A stretch of 64,000 nt of DNA from Nitrosarchaeum sp. (GCA_023264875.1 JAHFUX010000003.1:1-64000), one strand, 5' to 3'; counted from the first letter of the stretch, positions 51,104 to 60,636 are shown. A program made the numbers and translations. Notes: a model not told the origin generated them from the letters alone.

Positions 51104-52240
51104 TTATCTATCTGCCTCCACCGGCCAATAATTAAGACTCCAATATACAGCCGGCATGTTTCCGAGTTTTTCCCCTTTGAGAAGATATGGTAATGCAATT
51201 AAGTTTCTAAATGAACCAACACTTAGTTTTAATCGATAAGGTTCAGGTTTTCCATCAGAGACAATATAGCAACCCAATGAACCTCTACCCGATTCTACAC
51301 GCTTGTATACTGAATCAAATCCTTTTCCTTTTGGATTTGGTTTTAGTTTAACTCTAACAGAACCAGACTTTGGCATTTTTTGTAATGCTTGTCTAATTAT
51401 GTTACAGCTTTCCAACATGTCAAGCCATGGAATTTTTGATCTTGCGTAAGAATCTCCCTCATTCATTACATTACTGTGAACATCTAATTCATCATAGACA
51501 TCATATGGTTCCTTCTTTCTAAGATCATAATCAACACCGCTAGCACGAAGAACAGAACCAGTCGTACCTAATCGAATTGCATCTTGACGTGATAAAACAC
51601 CAGTATTAGCAGTTCTAGCAATTAAGATTGGATTATCATAGAAAATTGCTGCATATTCTTTGATTCGTTTTTCAAAATAATTTACTTGTCTTAAACAAAC
51701 ATCTTCAAAGTTTGGTGGCAAATCATTTCTTATACCACCTGGTACAAAATGAGCATGAGTAACTCTAGCTCCTGTCATTTTTTCTAATAGATCAATTAGT
51801 AATTCACGATCACCTGCTGGCCACATAAACATTGTAGAGTGACCTAAGAATATACCATAGATTGCAAGCCAATACATTGTGTAAACACATCTATTCAATT
51901 CAGATGCAATAACTCGAATGTATTTTGCTCGTTCTGGTACTTCAATACCAAGAAGTTCTTCAACCCCTAAAACATACGGATACAAAATATTGCAAGAATC
52001 ATGAATCACTGGTCTTTCTAAATGTGGAATGTTTGTAATGTAATTTCTGTATTCAGCCATCTTTTCCTCACCGCGGTGAACATAGCCAGGATCAGGATCA
52101 CATGCAACAATATAGTCACCATCAATTTGTACAATAATTCTCATATGACCAGAACCGGGATGTTGTGGTCCAACATTGAGAGTCATAATTCTCTCATCTA
52201 CTTTCTGAAGTGCAAGTCCCGGTGGTAATTCGTTATTCAT
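51104..52240 (-). CDS. nuoD: Complex I subunit D (49 kDa-type)
   Basis: This 378-residue quinone-site subunit, related to [NiFe]-hydrogenase large subunits, has the N-terminal LNVGPQHPGSGHMR, PGYVHRGEEKMAEYR, and GSLGCYIVSDG. The nickel-ligand Cys pairs of hydrogenases are absent, which marks it as complex I rather than hydrogenase. It is separate from nuoC (not fused), with two bases between the genes. Confidence 0.96.
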   Translation of the reverse strand: MNNELPPGLALQKVDERIMTLNVGPQHPGSGHMRIIVQIDGDYIVACDPDPGYVHRGEEKMAEYRNYITNIPHLERPVIHDSCNILYPYVLGVEELLGIEVPERAKYIRVIASELNRCVYTMYWLAIYGIFLGHSTMFMWPAGDRELLIDLLEKMTGARVTHAHFVPGGIRNDLPPNFEDVCLRQVNYFEKRIKEYAAIFYDNPILIARTANTGVLSRQDAIRLGTTGSVLRASGVDYDLRKKEPYDVYDELDVHSNVMNEGDSYARSKIPWLDMLESCNIIRQALQKMPKSGSVRVKLKPNPKGKGFDSVYKRVESGRGSLGCYIVSDGKPEPYRLKLSVGSFRNLIALPYLLKGEKLGNMPAVYWSLNYWPVEADR

Positions 52241-52242
52241 CT

Positions 52243-52833
52243 CTATCTTCCTTTAATTGCAAAATCCTTTCTTAGCGGTGGTAAATCTGCCCAATCTTCT
52301 GGCAAAAGTAATCTTCGATTATCGGGATGACCTTGAAAGTAAACACCAAACATTTCAAAAATCTCTCGTTCATGAAATTCTACACTATAAAATATTTCTC
52401 GAAGACTAGGAAGTTTTGTTGCATCGTTTCCAGGAATTGGATTTTCTTCTCTTTGTGCTCTTGTTGCCAATACAAGAATTTGTCTTGATAGTGAAGAATC
52501 AGTGTAGGAACCTAAATGATAAACCACTTCAATTTCTTTGTCCTGAGGATAGTCTACACCTGACACAGATTCAGCATGATCAAAATTTAGAACATCTCTT
52601 AGAAATTCAGCTACTTCTTTAATATCATCCCTACCAACATTAATCCTAACTCTATCTGGTTTTACAAATGCTACTTTAATTCTAGTATCAAATTTTTCAA
52701 CAATTTTATCTGCAAGTCCTTTTTCAAATTTTGGTAATTCAATTTCTTTCTCTGATGGAGGACTTGCTTTAGTAGATGCAGGTGTTACATCGGATGTAGT
52801 TTCAATTGGTTCATTATCAGAATCAGAACTCAT
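52243..52833 (-). CDS. nuoC: Complex I subunit C (30 kDa-type)
   Basis: This 196-residue subunit has an acidic, Pro/Ser-rich N-terminal extension (about 1-35). The conserved core follows, ending in FHEREIFEMFGVYFQGHPD and RRLLLPEDW, the family signature. It holds NuoB and NuoD together in the connecting part. It shares one base with nuoB. Confidence 0.95.
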   Translation of the reverse strand: MSSDSDNEPIETTSDVTPASTKASPPSEKEIELPKFEKGLADKIVEKFDTRIKVAFVKPDRVRINVGRDDIKEVAEFLRDVLNFDHAESVSGVDYPQDKEIEVVYHLGSYTDSSLSRQILVLATRAQREENPIPGNDATKLPSLREIFYSVEFHEREIFEMFGVYFQGHPDNRRLLLPEDWADLPPLRKDFAIKGR

Positions 52834-53357
52834 TATACAAACTTCCTAGCCTTCATTCTCTTGATTTTTTCTTGTAATAACATACATCCTTGAATAAGAG
52901 TTTCAGGTCTAGGTGGACAACCTGGAACATAGATATCTACGGGTAGAACTCCATCAATACCTGGAAGTACGTTGTATGAATCAAAATACAATCCACCAGT
53001 AATTGCACATGCTCCCATTGCAATGACATATTTTGGTTCTGGCATTTGATCATAAACTAAACGGAGACGAGGTGCCATTTTTCTTGTGATAGTTCCCTGA
53101 ACTACAATTAAATCACATTGTCTAAGTGAACCAAATGCCTCAATGATACCAAATCTTTCAACATCATATCTTGGACTAGATGCTGCTCCAAATTCTACAC
53201 TACAACATGCTGTTTCAATATGTACAGGCCAAAGGGACCATATTCTACCCCAATTGATTGCATACCCCAATGGTTTATCAATTGCTTGCTCTAAAATATC
53301 ACCTAACTTTCCAACAAACACATTTGCATTTTGTGGTGTTATCAGATCTTTTAGCAA
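52833..53357 (-). CDS. nuoB: Complex I subunit B (N2 cluster)
   Basis: This 174-residue subunit binds [4Fe-4S] cluster N2, the last centre before the quinone. The four Cys ligands are seen in ETACCSVEFG, GACAITGG and PGCPPRPE. RYDVERFG marks the quinone-facing segment. The gap to nuoA upstream is 40 bases, the largest in the operon. Confidence 0.96.
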   Translation of the reverse strand: MLKDLITPQNANVFVGKLGDILEQAIDKPLGYAINWGRIWSLWPVHIETACCSVEFGAASSPRYDVERFGIIEAFGSLRQCDLIVVQGTITRKMAPRLRLVYDQMPEPKYVIAMGACAITGGLYFDSYNVLPGIDGVLPVDIYVPGCPPRPETLIQGCMLLQEKIKRMKARKFV

Positions 53358-53397
53358 TATAATCCCTCATTTTCATAATTTTTATTTATATAAAAAA

Positions 53398-53772
53398 CTA
53401 CCATATGTTTCGTCTCCCTGACTGATGTAATGCAAAAGCCATCGCTGCAAACATAATTGCTAAGAAACCAATAATTGGCAAAGTGGCAGATTTTGGGAGT
53501 TCTAAAAGTGCACTTCCCCATGCATATAAGAAAATTGCCATGACATCAAAAACAACGAACATCAAAATGTAAGCATAATACTGCATCATAAAGTGAGTTC
53601 GTCCTTCACCTGATGGGACTTGACCACATTCCATTGGCAAAAATTTAACGGGATTACTTCTTTTTCTAGGAGAAATCATTCTAGAAATTAAAAGTGCAGG
53701 AGCCATTGCTACTACTGCAAATCCAAACATTAACACTACAGTACTATAATTGCCCGCTAATTCCCCGACCAA
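53398..53772 (-). CDS. nuoA: Complex I subunit A, first gene of the nuo operon
   Basis: This 124-residue, three-TM subunit has a TTG start. PMECGQVPSGEGR is the conserved loop near the quinone site. The second helix reads VVFDVMAIFLYAWG. The conserved Asp is there, but the Glu two residues later in E. coli and others is Met. The TATA box upstream places transcription initiation within a few bases of the TTG. Confidence 0.92.
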   Translation of the reverse strand: MVGELAGNYSTVVLMFGFAVVAMAPALLISRMISPRKRSNPVKFLPMECGQVPSGEGRTHFMMQYYAYILMFVVFDVMAIFLYAWGSALLELPKSATLPIIGFLAIMFAAMAFALHQSGRRNIW

Positions 53773-53796
53773 TTTAGCTTTGAACCCAAGTTTTTC

Positions 53797-53806
53797 TATA
53801 AAAAGG
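53797..53806 (-). promoter_or_regulatory. TATA element of the nuo operon
   Basis: On the minus strand this reads CCTTTTTATA, about 25-30 bases before the nuoA TTG. It is the only clear promoter seen for the 11-gene operon, and it is divergent from that of the peroxiredoxin (ACTTAATA near 53854). Confidence 0.6.
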
Positions 53807-53881
53807 TATGCACTTTTTTAATGTAAATTTTAGAAAAGCAGTTTTTGAAAAGTACTTAATAGGATAATCACAAATGCGATC

Positions 53882-54346
53882 ATGTCATTAAATATTGGAG
53901 ATATTGCTCCAAACTTTGAACTTCCAGACATAGATCTCAAGATGAGGACTTTGGACGAATTCAAGGGAGGGAAAATCATACTGTCATTCTTTGTTGCTGC
54001 AAGCTCTCCAGTTTGTGAAAATGAGTTGTGTAAGTTTAGAGACTCTTGGAGTGAGATATCAAATCTCGGTGCCCAAGTCGTTGCGATAAGTAATGACGGA
54101 CCATTTGCTAACAAAGCATTTGCACAAAAAAACAACTTAAATTTTCCAATACTGGCAGATTACAATAGTAAAACAATTCGTGATTACGATGTTTTAATGC
54201 CACATCTACTACACATCAAAGATTACAATGCTGCAAAACGTTCTGTGTTTATAATAATGGAAAATGGAAAAATTGGATACAAGTGGGTATCTGAGAGTCC
54301 ATTAAATGAACCGGATTATGAAGAAATTAAAAAATTTCTAAAATAA
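53882..54346 (+). CDS. Peroxiredoxin, BCP/PrxQ-like
   Basis: This 154-residue thioredoxin-fold peroxidase reduces H2O2 and alkyl hydroperoxides. The peroxidatic Cys is in SSPVCENELCKFRD, and a second Cys five residues later can serve as the resolving Cys, as in PrxQ-type enzymes. The usual Thr/Ser before Pro is Ser. A TATA-like ACTTAATA lies about 25 bases upstream of the ATG. It is divergent from nuoA, next to respiratory genes where peroxides form. Confidence 0.92.
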   Translation: MSLNIGDIAPNFELPDIDLKMRTLDEFKGGKIILSFFVAASSPVCENELCKFRDSWSEISNLGAQVVAISNDGPFANKAFAQKNNLNFPILADYNSKTIRDYDVLMPHLLHIKDYNAAKRSVFIIMENGKIGYKWVSESPLNEPDYEEIKKFLK

Positions 54347-54359
54347 GGAAGATAATTGT

Positions 54360-54872
54360 TTATTCTATTTCTACAACAATATCGTTTTTAGCTACTGTTC
54401 CACCCACTTTGATTTTGATGGATTTAATAGAACCGTTTTTGTGAGATTTAACAGCAACTTGCATTTTCATAGATTCTAAAGTGCAAATAACATCTCCTTG
54501 TTTTACAGAATCACCTTCTTGAACAGCAATAGAAACAACCTTACCAGGAATTTGACTTTTTAATGTTAGTTGAGTATTAGAAGAACTAGCACCTCCAGAA
54601 TTTTTGAAGACAATTTTATCAAGATCAGTATGCATGTTAAGAGTAATTGGTACATTATCAATAATGAGATTCATTTCATTTGTTGAATTTTCAAGATATC
54701 TTGCTCTATGATATTTTTGATCTAGGACAAATTCAATTCCTTTTGAATCCATTTTTAGAATTTTTATTTGATGCTTAACGGTATTGATTTTAATCACATA
54801 CTCATTGTTACCAAGATTTTCAGCGATTTCACCATCAAATATTTGTTCAATATCTTTTATTTTATAATCCAT
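54360..54872 (-). CDS. accB: Biotin carboxyl carrier protein of acetyl/propionyl-CoA carboxylase
   Basis: This 170-residue carrier has a C-terminal biotinyl domain with the target Lys in LESMKMQV at about residue 136. The N-terminal part (about 1-90) is a beta-rich region that docks to the carboxyltransferase. It is the last gene of the three-gene carboxylase operon, six bases after accC. A biotin ligase must act on it; none is seen in this window. Confidence 0.95.
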   Translation of the reverse strand: MDYKIKDIEQIFDGEIAENLGNNEYVIKINTVKHQIKILKMDSKGIEFVLDQKYHRARYLENSTNEMNLIIDNVPITLNMHTDLDKIVFKNSGGASSSNTQLTLKSQIPGKVVSIAVQEGDSVKQGDVICTLESMKMQVAVKSHKNGSIKSIKIKVGGTVAKNDIVVEIE

Positions 54873-54878
54873 TTATCA

Positions 54879-56366
54879 TCAATTTAGTTTATTTTTCCAA
54901 GTAGAATTATTAGAAGTAGAATTTTGCACTCTACTCTTAAAATATTCAGAGTAAATAATGGCAGCTGCTAAAGCAGCCTCACTTTTTTCAATTTTTTCTG
55001 TTTTCAAATCTTCTTTTAATCTATCAATAATTTTATATCGGTTTAGAAAGTCTGTAGAAAGAGTTCCATTTTTGTATTCATCGGTGTTAAGAATTGTTTT
55101 ATAAAGTGGTATTGATGTCTCAACACCTTGAATGTAAAAATCATTTAATGCGTTTAACATTCTGGTTCTTGATTCTTCAAATGTTTGACCCCATGTGCAA
55201 AGTTTAGCCATCAAAGAATCATAAAATGGAGACACAGTACAACCAGAATAGAGATATGTATCACATCTAACACTTGGTCCTGACGGAATAGTCACATCAG
55301 ACACAGGACCGGTAGAAGGGGCAAAATCTAAGAATGTATCTTCTGCATTTATTCTACATTCAATTGCATAGCCATTCATTTTGAGATCTTTTTGTTTGAA
55401 TGGAAGTGGTTCGCCATTTGCAATATCTATTTGTAGTTTAACAAGATCTAAGCCAGATACAAATTCAGTAATTGGATGTTCTACTTGTAATCTAGCATTG
55501 ATTTCTATAAAATAGAATTCACCATTATCTGCTCTAAGAAATTCTGCAGTACCAAGATTAGTATAATCAACTGCCTTAGCTGCTTTAACAACTAATTCAC
55601 CAATTCTATCTCTTGTTTCTTGATCAACTATAGGTGAAGGTGTTTGTTCAATAAGTTTTTGATTACGTCTTTGAATTGAACATTCTCTTTCAAATATATG
55701 AACAGCGTTACCATGTTTGTCTCTTGCCATTTGATATTCAATATGTCTAGTTTTTTGAAGAAATTTTTCAACTATTATTGCAGATTTCCCAACTGCAGAA
55801 ATTGATTCGCTTGTAACTGTTTCAAAACCTTCCCGTAATTCTTTATCATTATTTACTAATCTGATTCCACGACCACCACCACCGAAAACGGATTTTAATA
55901 GTACGGGGTATGAAATGTCATTTGCAATTTTTAATGCCTCTTCGACATCTTTTACAAGACCGGGGCTTCCTGGAACAGTTGGGACTTTTGCTTTTAACAT
56001 AGCAGATTTACATTGCATTTTATCACCACAAAGATCCATAGATACAGCAGATGGACCAATAAAATTTATTTTATTTTTTTCACATTTACTTGCAAAGTCA
56101 GAATTTTCTGAAAGAAAGCCATAGCCGGGATGTATGGCATCTGCACCAGAAGATAATATTATCTCAATAATTTTTTCTTGATTCAAATAAGATTTTGCAG
56201 GAGAAGCCTCACCGATATGATATGCTTCTGTAGCTTGTTTGACGTGTAAAGAATTGTAATCTTCATCAGAGTACACTGCTACAGTTTTGATTCCAAGTGC
56301 GTTACATGTTTTAATTACACGTAGAGCAATTTCTCCTCTATTTGCGATAAGAACTTTTTCAATCAT
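54879..56366 (-). CDS. accC: Biotin carboxylase subunit
   Basis: This 495-residue ATP-grasp enzyme carboxylates biotin on AccB. Signature segments are KVLIANRGEIALRVI, HPGYGFLSEN, VFGGGGRGIRLV (ATP loop), FIEINARLQVEHPITE and GYAIECRINAED. A Lys-rich C-terminal tail is an extension. With the carboxyltransferase it forms the bifunctional acetyl-CoA/propionyl-CoA carboxylase that fixes bicarbonate in the 3-hydroxypropionate/4-hydroxybutyrate cycle. Confidence 0.96.
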   Translation of the reverse strand: MIEKVLIANRGEIALRVIKTCNALGIKTVAVYSDEDYNSLHVKQATEAYHIGEASPAKSYLNQEKIIEIILSSGADAIHPGYGFLSENSDFASKCEKNKINFIGPSAVSMDLCGDKMQCKSAMLKAKVPTVPGSPGLVKDVEEALKIANDISYPVLLKSVFGGGGRGIRLVNNDKELREGFETVTSESISAVGKSAIIVEKFLQKTRHIEYQMARDKHGNAVHIFERECSIQRRNQKLIEQTPSPIVDQETRDRIGELVVKAAKAVDYTNLGTAEFLRADNGEFYFIEINARLQVEHPITEFVSGLDLVKLQIDIANGEPLPFKQKDLKMNGYAIECRINAEDTFLDFAPSTGPVSDVTIPSGPSVRCDTYLYSGCTVSPFYDSLMAKLCTWGQTFEESRTRMLNALNDFYIQGVETSIPLYKTILNTDEYKNGTLSTDFLNRYKIIDRLKEDLKTEKIEKSEAALAAAIIYSEYFKSRVQNSTSNNSTWKNKLN

Positions 56367-56372
56367 GTTTAA

Positions 56373-57920
56373 TCATAGATTGATATTTCCATGTTTTCTT
56401 GGAAGTTGCTTTTCTCTTTTGTTTGCAAGCATCTCTAATGCTTTGATTAGCATAGGTCTTGTTTCAGCTGGATCAATTACATTATCGATAGTACCATGAG
56501 ATGCTGCAACGTAAGGATTTTCAAATTTTTCTGAGAATTCACTGATTAGTTGTTTTTTAAGGGCTTCAGGATCATCAGCATTAGATAGTTCCTTTCTGTA
56601 CATAATTTTTACAGCTGCTTCAGCACCTAATACAGCACATCGTGCAGTTGGCCATGCATAATTTACATCTGTTCTTAGATTTTTACTTCCCATGGCTATG
56701 TATGCACCACCATATGCTTTTCCTATTACAAGTGTAATTCTAGGAACAGTGGCCTCACAATAAGCGTAGAGAAGTTTGCTACCATGTCTAATGATACCAT
56801 TATGCTCTTGATTAGAACCTGGCATGTAACCAGGAGTATCTACAAATGTAATAATTGGAATATTGAATGCATCACAAAATCTGATGAATCTAGCTGCTTT
56901 GTTTGATGAGTCAATATCAAGTGCACCAGCAAGATGTAATGGTTGATTAGCTACAATACCAACAACTTTACCATTTAATCTACTATAACCAACAACAACG
57001 TTTGGTGCAAACAATTCATGAATCTCAAAGAATTCATGATTATCAACAACAGATCGAATGATTTCCTTCATGTCATATGGCTGTAAAGGGTTATCAGGAA
57101 TTATATTGATTATATTATGATCGAGTCTGTTTGGATCGTCATCAGTTTTTATTTTTAGTGGCTCTTCGGTATTATTTTGTGGAAGAAAAGAGATTAATTT
57201 TTTAATATAATCCATACATTCGTATTCGTTCTTTACAACGAAATGTGCAACACCACTTTTTATTCCATGTGTCATTGCACCACCCAAGTCATCAAATGAA
57301 ATTTCTTCTCCTACAACAGTCTTTACTACATCAGGTCCAGTTACAAACATAGTTCCTGCTTTGTCAACCATAATAACAAAATCAGTCATTGCAGGAGAAT
57401 ATACAGAACCTCCAGCAGATGGACCAATACTTGCAGTGATTTGTGGAATAACACCAGAAGCTAATTGATTATGATAAAAAATATCAGCAAACCCATCAAG
57501 GCTCATAATTCCTTCTTGAATTCTTGCTCCTCCTGAATCCATTATTCCAATTATAGGACAACCTGTTTTGACTGCATGATCCATCAATTTTGTAATTTTT
57601 TTAGCTCCCATTTGACTTAGTGTACCACCAAGTACAGTAAAATCATAAGCAAAGACAAAGATTTGTCTACCATTTATTGTTCCATAACCACCAACAACAC
57701 CATCGGTGTAGAATTTTTTCTTCTGCATATCATATTCATGATAATGATGAGTTATTAGTGGATCAATTTCAGTAAAAGTACCAGCATCTAATAAAAGATC
57801 AATTCTCTCGCGAGCTGTTAATTTACCTTTATCATGCTGATCTTTAATTTTATCTTGTCCTCCACCTTGTAATGATATTTTATTTCTCTTAGAATACTCC
57901 TCAATTTTCTCGAAATGCAT
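56373..57920 (-). CDS. pccB: Acetyl/propionyl-CoA carboxylase carboxyltransferase subunit
   Basis: This 515-residue subunit transfers the carboxyl group from biotin to acetyl-CoA or propionyl-CoA. Motifs are GKLTARERIDLLLD near the N-terminus, MDSGGARIQEG, the oxyanion-hole region SIGPSAGGSVYSPAMTDF, and VDTPGYMPGSNQEHNGIIRHG. It is fused from both halves of the bacterial AccA/AccD pair, as in all PccB proteins. It is first in the operon pccB-accC-accB, with six-base gaps. Confidence 0.96.
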   Translation of the reverse strand: MHFEKIEEYSKRNKISLQGGGQDKIKDQHDKGKLTARERIDLLLDAGTFTEIDPLITHHYHEYDMQKKKFYTDGVVGGYGTINGRQIFVFAYDFTVLGGTLSQMGAKKITKLMDHAVKTGCPIIGIMDSGGARIQEGIMSLDGFADIFYHNQLASGVIPQITASIGPSAGGSVYSPAMTDFVIMVDKAGTMFVTGPDVVKTVVGEEISFDDLGGAMTHGIKSGVAHFVVKNEYECMDYIKKLISFLPQNNTEEPLKIKTDDDPNRLDHNIINIIPDNPLQPYDMKEIIRSVVDNHEFFEIHELFAPNVVVGYSRLNGKVVGIVANQPLHLAGALDIDSSNKAARFIRFCDAFNIPIITFVDTPGYMPGSNQEHNGIIRHGSKLLYAYCEATVPRITLVIGKAYGGAYIAMGSKNLRTDVNYAWPTARCAVLGAEAAVKIMYRKELSNADDPEALKKQLISEFSEKFENPYVAASHGTIDNVIDPAETRPMLIKALEMLANKREKQLPRKHGNINL

Positions 57921-57944
57921 AGATATTGTAGAAAAGAAATCTTC

Positions 57945-57956
57945 CTATATTAATTT
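57945..57956 (-). promoter_or_regulatory. TATA element of the carboxylase operon
   Basis: On the minus strand this reads AAATTAATATAG, centred about 30 bases upstream of the pccB ATG. No Shine-Dalgarno-like sequence lies between the two, which is consistent with leaderless initiation. Confidence 0.55.
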
Positions 57957-57998
57957 AGTTTGATTTTTTTAGAATTCATTAGAACATGATGTATTATT

Positions 57999-58361
57999 CT
58001 AAAGACATTCATTCAAACCTGATGGTTTTGAATAACCGTTAATGTATGAATTAAGATTCAAGAACAGAAAACTCTTTTTTACAGATTTTTGATAAGAATC
58101 AAAAGAGTTTTTCTCTTCACTACATTTTTTGCATATACATAACTGAGAAACTCTCTGAATATCACAAGTATATTGAAATTCACATTGTGAGCATCCAGCT
58201 AATCCTCTACAAACGATACACTGAAGTTCATTTATTTGAGCACATTTTTCATGTTTCACTCCTAATCCTTTTGCCCACAATCCAATTTCATTTACTTCAA
58301 TTTTTTCATTACAAACAATACAAGTACCTGAAAACTTCATTGGAATTTTTCTCCAGCTCAT
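57999..58361 (-). CDS. Cys-rich protein, probably zinc-binding, of unknown function
   Basis: This 120-residue protein has about a dozen Cys in CxxC and similar pairs: CIVC, then EKC, CIVCRGLAGCSQC, YTC, and LCICKKC. The pattern suggests two or three treble-clef or ribbon-like zinc sites, as in small adaptor or RNA-linked proteins. The C-terminal 35 residues lack Cys until the last few. It overlaps rfcL by four bases on the same strand, so it is probably translated with the clamp loader subunit. The family is not recognised. Confidence 0.75.
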   Translation of the reverse strand: MSWRKIPMKFSGTCIVCNEKIEVNEIGLWAKGLGVKHEKCAQINELQCIVCRGLAGCSQCEFQYTCDIQRVSQLCICKKCSEEKNSFDSYQKSVKKSFLFLNLNSYINGYSKPSGLNECL

Positions 58362-59524
58362 CGAATTGATTCAATCTCCTTTTCAAGAACATCATCAAAA
58401 GTATCCAATTCTAATTTTAATTTTTTATTTTTTATACAAAATAATACGTATGGAAAACATATTGTAACAAACGTACTTGATGATATATGTAAATTTTTTG
58501 CCATAATAGAAGACAATGCTTTGATTTTTTTTCCATCCCACCTAATACGATTTAAAAGTGACCATGAAAGGTTGTATTGTGCGTATCTTATTCGCTCATC
58601 ATTTTGATACAATCCAATTAGAATTTCATTGAGATAACGTAGTAATCGCCAATTTTGAGTTTTCATAATTTTTCCATAAAGTATATCGGCTTTAGAAATA
58701 ATTTCCAAGAGTTTTGCTAGTGTAGTATTATCTAAATTACTGGTAATAATACTAGAGTAAAAAGCATCGATTTTTAATTTTGGATCAATTTGCATAGAAT
58801 ACAAAACACTTCTAGCTTCATCAAGTGAATTTGCTTTAAAAAACGCATTAACACCATCTTCTACATTTATGTTTTCAAATGCCATTTCTGTTTGAAGATT
58901 AAATCCTGTAACAAGGGATTGTGTCAAATTAATCATAGAGCGAATATCACCATGTGATCTATCAATTACTTTTATCATAGAGCCAGGACTGAGCGTTACA
59001 TTTTCTTTTTTCAAAATATTTTCAAGATATATTTTCAAAAGGCGCGGAGGAATTGGCTTGAAAGATATAGTTTTAACAATTTTTTTTATACTTTTCATTT
59101 TATCGGAAATGTCAGAATTTGCAGCAAGTATAATTGGTACAGTAGGCTCCTTTAAAATTTCAATTAGTGCTTCTGCACCGCCATAATCCCCTCTACCATG
59201 AATTCCATCAACTTCGTCAATGAAAATCATAGGAATTCCCAAAATGCTGACATTGCCTAATACAGGCGAAAGAATTTCATTAAGTCTAGATTTACTTCTC
59301 ACATCACTTGCATTCAGGCCAATCAGATCATATCCAAATTGTTTTGCAGTAAGAAATGCAATTGTTGTCTTTCCAATTCCAGGTGGACCAACTAGTAGAA
59401 GGGGCTTTGTACCTTTTTTCCATTTTGTGAACCATTCAATTATTGAAGATCTAGATTCTTCATTACCAAGCATGTCAGAAATATTCTGAGGCCTATATTT
59501 TTCAGACCACATCAATTCAATCAC
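58358..59524 (-). CDS. rfcL: Replication factor C large subunit
   Basis: This 388-residue AAA+ subunit of the clamp loader opens PCNA onto DNA. Present are WSEKYRPQNISDMLGN, Walker A GPPGIGKTT, Walker B IFIDEVDG, sensor 1 AANSDISDKM, and a helical collar (about 255-370). Archaeal RFC-L proteins are often longer, with a PCNA-binding tail that is not evident here. An internal Met four codons in is an alternative start. It overlaps the orphan genes on both sides by four bases. Confidence 0.95.
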   Translation of the reverse strand: MIELMWSEKYRPQNISDMLGNEESRSSIIEWFTKWKKGTKPLLLVGPPGIGKTTIAFLTAKQFGYDLIGLNASDVRSKSRLNEILSPVLGNVSILGIPMIFIDEVDGIHGRGDYGGAEALIEILKEPTVPIILAANSDISDKMKSIKKIVKTISFKPIPPRLLKIYLENILKKENVTLSPGSMIKVIDRSHGDIRSMINLTQSLVTGFNLQTEMAFENINVEDGVNAFFKANSLDEARSVLYSMQIDPKLKIDAFYSSIITSNLDNTTLAKLLEIISKADILYGKIMKTQNWRLLRYLNEILIGLYQNDERIRYAQYNLSWSLLNRIRWDGKKIKALSSIMAKNLHISSSTFVTICFPYVLFCIKNKKLKLELDTFDDVLEKEIESIR

Positions 59525-60636
59525 TTTGGGAGTTTAGATTCAAACTCTGACCATTTATTTGCTTTTTGTAATTGATTATACCAATATTGATTATAATGTT
59601 CAACAGTCAAAAACAAAAATTCTAAAAACTCTGTATGTGAAAATTCTTCAGGCAATAACTTAAGTGCTAAACGAGCATCTTGAAGATACAAATTACTTTT
59701 TTCCAATGTTATTTCAAATCCTTTTTTGACATCATTGGATAATAAAGTGTAATACAATGGCCAAGAAGGTATTTTCACAAATCCATTTTTGATAGAATCT
59801 TCAATTTCATTTCCACATCCAACACCTTCAGCAGCTCTTGCCATTCCCAAATAGAAAATTTCTCCAAGAGGTCTTTCTGCTAAAGCCATGTTTCTTCCTG
59901 CCGTTCCCATCACAGATCGATATTTTTTGTAAGATAGATTCATTTCTTCTTCTGTAATCTTAGTTGGTTTTGATTTTAATTTCTCATCAAGATATTGACC
60001 TATTCGTGCATCTTTGAATCCCTCTTCAAATTCTTTTAGAACTTCATCACCACCTTTAGAAATTTTATCTCGAGCTAATTTCAAAATATAGGGATTCATT
60101 AGTTTGTAATCATCAAGATATTCCAAATCTTCATCTTTGTCTACAATTCTATCCATTGGTTCACTAAGATCAATTGCTAAAATATGACCTTCCACAATAT
60201 CTTGTCTTAACTGAGGATCTTTTTTTCCAGTGTAATTGGAAGCTCCGTCAAATAACGCATTAAATACAGGAAAAGTCATTTTTACAAAATTTGAATTTAA
60301 AATACGAAGCACTCTATCTTTAATCACGTCTGGACTTTCTAATTTTGATTTTATACTGTTGATTTCAGAGGCCTGAAGAATGATTTCAGTAGAACCTACT
60401 TCATTGCCAAATGCTTGTTGTGTTGAATTTGGAGAAAGATCAGATTTGATTTCATGCAAAAGATCTCTAGCAAATCTATCTGCAAAATTTGGAAACTCAT
60501 TTTCTGTTTCTTCTTTGTATTGAGAAAATAATTTGTAACCTTTCGATTTGAATAATCCTTGTTTCATAATTTGTTTTCCAGGTTTTGTACTCATCAAAGA
60601 TTCTTTGCTTACAACAGATTGATCTTTCCCACTCAC
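59521..60636 (-). CDS. Conserved-looking 371-residue helical protein of unknown function
   Basis: The GTG start is supported by a minus-strand TATA-like GCATAAATAAC about 25 bases upstream. The protein is soluble and mainly helical, rich in Lys, Glu and Leu. A few possibly informative stretches are FNALFDGASNYTGKKDP, YRSVMGTAGRNMALAERPLGE and MARAAEGVGCGNEIEDS. No nucleotide-binding loop, zinc site or TM helix is seen. It is the first gene of an operon with rfcL and the Cys-rich protein, so a link to replication or DNA handling is possible but not shown. Confidence 0.8.
   Translation of the reverse strand: MSGKDQSVVSKESLMSTKPGKQIMKQGLFKSKGYKLFSQYKEETENEFPNFADRFARDLLHEIKSDLSPNSTQQAFGNEVGSTEIILQASEINSIKSKLESPDVIKDRVLRILNSNFVKMTFPVFNALFDGASNYTGKKDPQLRQDIVEGHILAIDLSEPMDRIVDKDEDLEYLDDYKLMNPYILKLARDKISKGGDEVLKEFEEGFKDARIGQYLDEKLKSKPTKITEEEMNLSYKKYRSVMGTAGRNMALAERPLGEIFYLGMARAAEGVGCGNEIEDSIKNGFVKIPSWPLYYTLLSNDVKKGFEITLEKSNLYLQDARLALKLLPEEFSHTEFLEFLFLTVEHYNQYWYNQLQKANKWSEFESKLPK

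Noticed and set aside
53398-53772. Met in place of the conserved NuoA Glu as a sequencing error
   Set aside because: Glu to Met needs two base changes and the reading frame is otherwise intact, so I kept it as a real substitution.
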